NCBI RefSeq assembly: GCF_003148885.1
Contig: NZ_QGHD01000001.1
Location: forward strand, 286,080-350,079
Source: Hallerella porci
GTDB lineage: Bacteria; Fibrobacterota; Fibrobacteria; Fibrobacterales; Fibrobacteraceae
Direction of reading: 5' to 3'
Length of the DNA stretch: 64,000 bases
Below are positions 62,240-64,000 of this stretch, piece after piece. Below the pieces are notes generated by a model that made no database searches, was not told the origin of the DNA, and was given only the letters and a program-made list of their open reading frames with translations. A program made the translations under genes and the position numbers. Every line of letters begins with the position of its first letter. Within the stretch, counting starts at the first letter, position 1.

Positions 62240-64000
62240 AAACGATTCTCACAGCTTCAATAGCTTTCATGATAGCCTTAGGCCTGACCTCCTGTACGGA
62301 TAGTTCCTCCTCCTCGCGGCCCGCCGATTATGCTTCCGACGTTGCGATTGAACTCGACTCCGCTCATGCGGGCATGCTCAAAGTCTTTGCTACGGGGGCC
62401 TTGGTGAAACTTGGCACAGATGCCGCGGGTGCAATGGCGAATGAACGTCCTGCGATGACCTCTAAATTCTCCTACGACTTTTCGATTGGCAAGCGCGAAG
62501 TCACTTGTGCTGAATTTTTGCACGAACTCCAAAATTTCGATTGCGATTCGACACTTCCGATCACGAACGTTACCTGGTATGATGCGGTACTCTATGCGAA
62601 TGCCCGCAGCAAGTCCGAAGGCTTCGACACGGCCTACATTTATACGTCCGCCGCTTACGATTCTGAAGGACACTGCACGAATCTCGAAACCCTGGAATTT
62701 TTGCCAGAAGCCGATGCCTACAGGCTTCCGACCGAAGCGGAATGGATACTTGTCGCGGCGCAAGACTGGAATCCGTTTGCTAGCTGGAATTCGGGCAATT
62801 CAAATTATGAATTGCACGTCCCATGTTCGGTTTCGGACGTAAAGGATGCTTCGAATTCCGTCTGCGACATGGCTGGCAACGCAATGGAATGGTCGAATGA
62901 CTATCTTGGTCGATTTCGGGATACGACAGTTTCGAACTTCCTCGGGCAGAAATCCGCAGGCACTCTTGGCGAGCGAGTCGTCAAGGGCGGTAGTTTCCGC
63001 AATGCGGCATCGAACATGTCGTTGCATGCACGTGGCGATGTCTATACGGTAACCTCTGCGACTCGTGCGTTTTACGTCGGATTCCGCTTGGCGTTTGGAA
63101 AAATCCCGAACGCGACATGGCTTGACTCCGGAGACCGCGCGGAAGAATCTTCCGTCGAACTCATGGCAACGTACAAACGTTTGCAAGAACTGCTGGGCTC
63201 CTCCCGCGCAATCCTCGCTTTCCGGGACGATGAAACAAGAAATATCGCTTTTGTAAATTTTTACGCTTCGCAGCCGCAAGTTGTTGAATTGACCGAAAGC
63301 GACGGCTACCACCCGGCCATATCCCCGGACGGAAAGCGCGTGGCCTACTGTACGCGGCCCGAAGGCGTATCGGGCAATTCGGAACTGCACGTCCGCAGCT
63401 TGCAGGCGGGCGTTTTGGACGATGCCGTTCTGGATGTGGAAAGCGCAGCGATTCCGCGCTGGCGTGTCGTGGGCGCGGACACGGAAATCGTCTATGTGAC
63501 GAGTGCGGCGAACAATGCGGACGAAGCTGCATGGAAAACGGAATCGACGTGGAGCGTCCCCTTTGCGGGCGGAAAATTCGGCACACCCCGCAAGCTTTTC
63601 GACGGCACGTACAACGGCGGCGTCTCCTCGGACGGGCGTCTCGCAGTTTCGGGCGCGCGCCTTTTCCGGGCGAATGTGGACGGCGAACAGCGGCTCTGGT
63701 ACGGCGGGGGGCAGGCCCGCAACGTCTCGCTTTCGGATTCGACGGGCGAAACGCTCTTCCTTGATTTCGGCGGCGCCATCGGCGCGGAATTCGTCGGCTC
63801 TTCCTACGACGTGCACGAGCGCATTTTGGTTGCGGACACAGCCGGTTCTCTCTTGCGCACGGTTCCGGCCCCTTCGGGCTATGCCTTCGACCATTCGGAA
63901 TGGGTGCATGGCAAAAAGGACTTCGCCGTGGCGACCCTCACGGACATGGACGGCGCGCATTCGAAGATCGCCCTTGTGAACACGCGCGATTCGAACGTTG
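62236..64000 (+). CDS. Second FGE-propeller paralogous lipoprotein, 3' partial
   Basis: The frame starts at ATG 62236, sharing bases with the preceding stop, and is still open at the window end (588 codons seen). The signal ends LGLTSCTDSS. The FGE-like domain covers about 40-275 (YDFSIGKREVTCAEFLHEL, DAYRLPTEAEWILVAAQDW, VCDMAGNAMEWSNDYLG, VVKGGSFRNAAS) and the propeller follows (DGYHPAISPDGKRVAYC). Codon use is GC-richer throughout than in the first paralogue. The C-terminal domain lies outside the window. Confidence 0.83.
   Translation, partial: MKTILTASIAFMIALGLTSCTDSSSSSRPADYASDVAIELDSAHAGMLKVFATGALVKLGTDAAGAMANERPAMTSKFSYDFSIGKREVTCAEFLHELQNFDCDSTLPITNVTWYDAVLYANARSKSEGFDTAYIYTSAAYDSEGHCTNLETLEFLPEADAYRLPTEAEWILVAAQDWNPFASWNSGNSNYELHVPCSVSDVKDASNSVCDMAGNAMEWSNDYLGRFRDTTVSNFLGQKSAGTLGERVVKGGSFRNAASNMSLHARGDVYTVTSATRAFYVGFRLAFGKIPNATWLDSGDRAEESSVELMATYKRLQELLGSSRAILAFRDDETRNIAFVNFYASQPQVVELTESDGYHPAISPDGKRVAYCTRPEGVSGNSELHVRSLQAGVLDDAVLDVESAAIPRWRVVGADTEIVYVTSAANNADEAAWKTESTWSVPFAGGKFGTPRKLFDGTYNGGVSSDGRLAVSGARLFRANVDGEQRLWYGGGQARNVSLSDSTGETLFLDFGGAIGAEFVGSSYDVHERILVADTAGSLLRTVPAPSGYAFDHSEWVHGKKDFAVATLTDMDGAHSKIALVNTRDSNV
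63566..63998 (+). repeat. Second copy of the 433-bp near-identical tract
   Basis: This copy matches 60858-61290 at about 98 percent by eye. Here the codon composition matches the surrounding gene, which suggests this gene, or a similar paralogue, was the donor of the tract. Confidence 0.88.

Overview
The window looks like a chromosome segment from a member of the Fibrobacteraceae (Fibrobacter or a close relative such as Hallerella). The basis is gene content: Ser-rich linkers in secreted proteins, plant cell-wall esterases and lyases with family-specific C-terminal sorting tails, two tandem lipoproteins of a Fibrobacter-type paralogous family (sulfatase-modifying-factor fold plus propeller), and a Cys-rich radical-SAM peptide locus of the kind described from Fibrobacter and Ruminococcus. 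This is recognition from sequence, not a database search. Codon use is mostly AT-leaning, with a GC-richer segment at the right edge.

Layout. 1-6 kb: the end of an acyl-CoA synthetase, a trpBA operon read leftward behind a complete Trp-Trp-Trp leader-peptide attenuator, and divergent mnmG. 6-14.5 kb: a LamG lipoprotein, an array of 43-bp palindromic repeats, and a pectin module of one PL11 rhamnogalacturonan lyase and two CE12-type acetylesterases that share a carbohydrate-binding domain; the first esterase has an in-frame TGA. 14.5-16 kb: glyA and a probable IS3-type remnant. 16-19.8 kb (minus strand): a compact RiPP locus made of a 44-aa Cys precursor with its own promoter and terminator, a 51-aa protein, an FRG-domain protein, a radical SAM/SPASM maturase whose N-terminal recognition domain is frameshifted, and an amidohydrolase. 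20-26 kb: a secreted barnase-like RNase lipoprotein, an initiator tRNA with an extra T-stem base, and pgsA-like, recN, trmB and RNase Z-like genes. 26-32 kb: prfC, capA-like, a CobW GTPase and pepA.

33-47.9 kb is a long leftward run: three glycosyltransferases and a Wzi-like barrel, proA, hisI, small lipoproteins (one broken by TAA), a histidine acid phosphatase, then tilS-ftsH-folP-dacA and a membrane-anchored FGE-fold protein. 48-51 kb: another glycosyltransferase and an ECF sigma / anti-sigma / periplasmic Spy-like trio. 51-55 kb: a metH that stops before the reactivation domain, a second array of the same 43-bp repeat family, and tgt. 55-64 kb: an AlgJ-like SGNH lipoprotein, a transglutaminase-like protein, a GT-C-like membrane protein, and two tandem FGE-propeller lipoproteins that share a near-identical 433-bp tract.

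The most interesting items are the RiPP locus with its FRG protein, the two 43-bp compound-palindrome arrays, the trp attenuator, the apparent gene-conversion tract, and the barnase homologue with no barstar nearby. Three reading-frame breaks and one tRNA insertion in 64 kb may mean consensus errors or real decay. Raw reads would decide.
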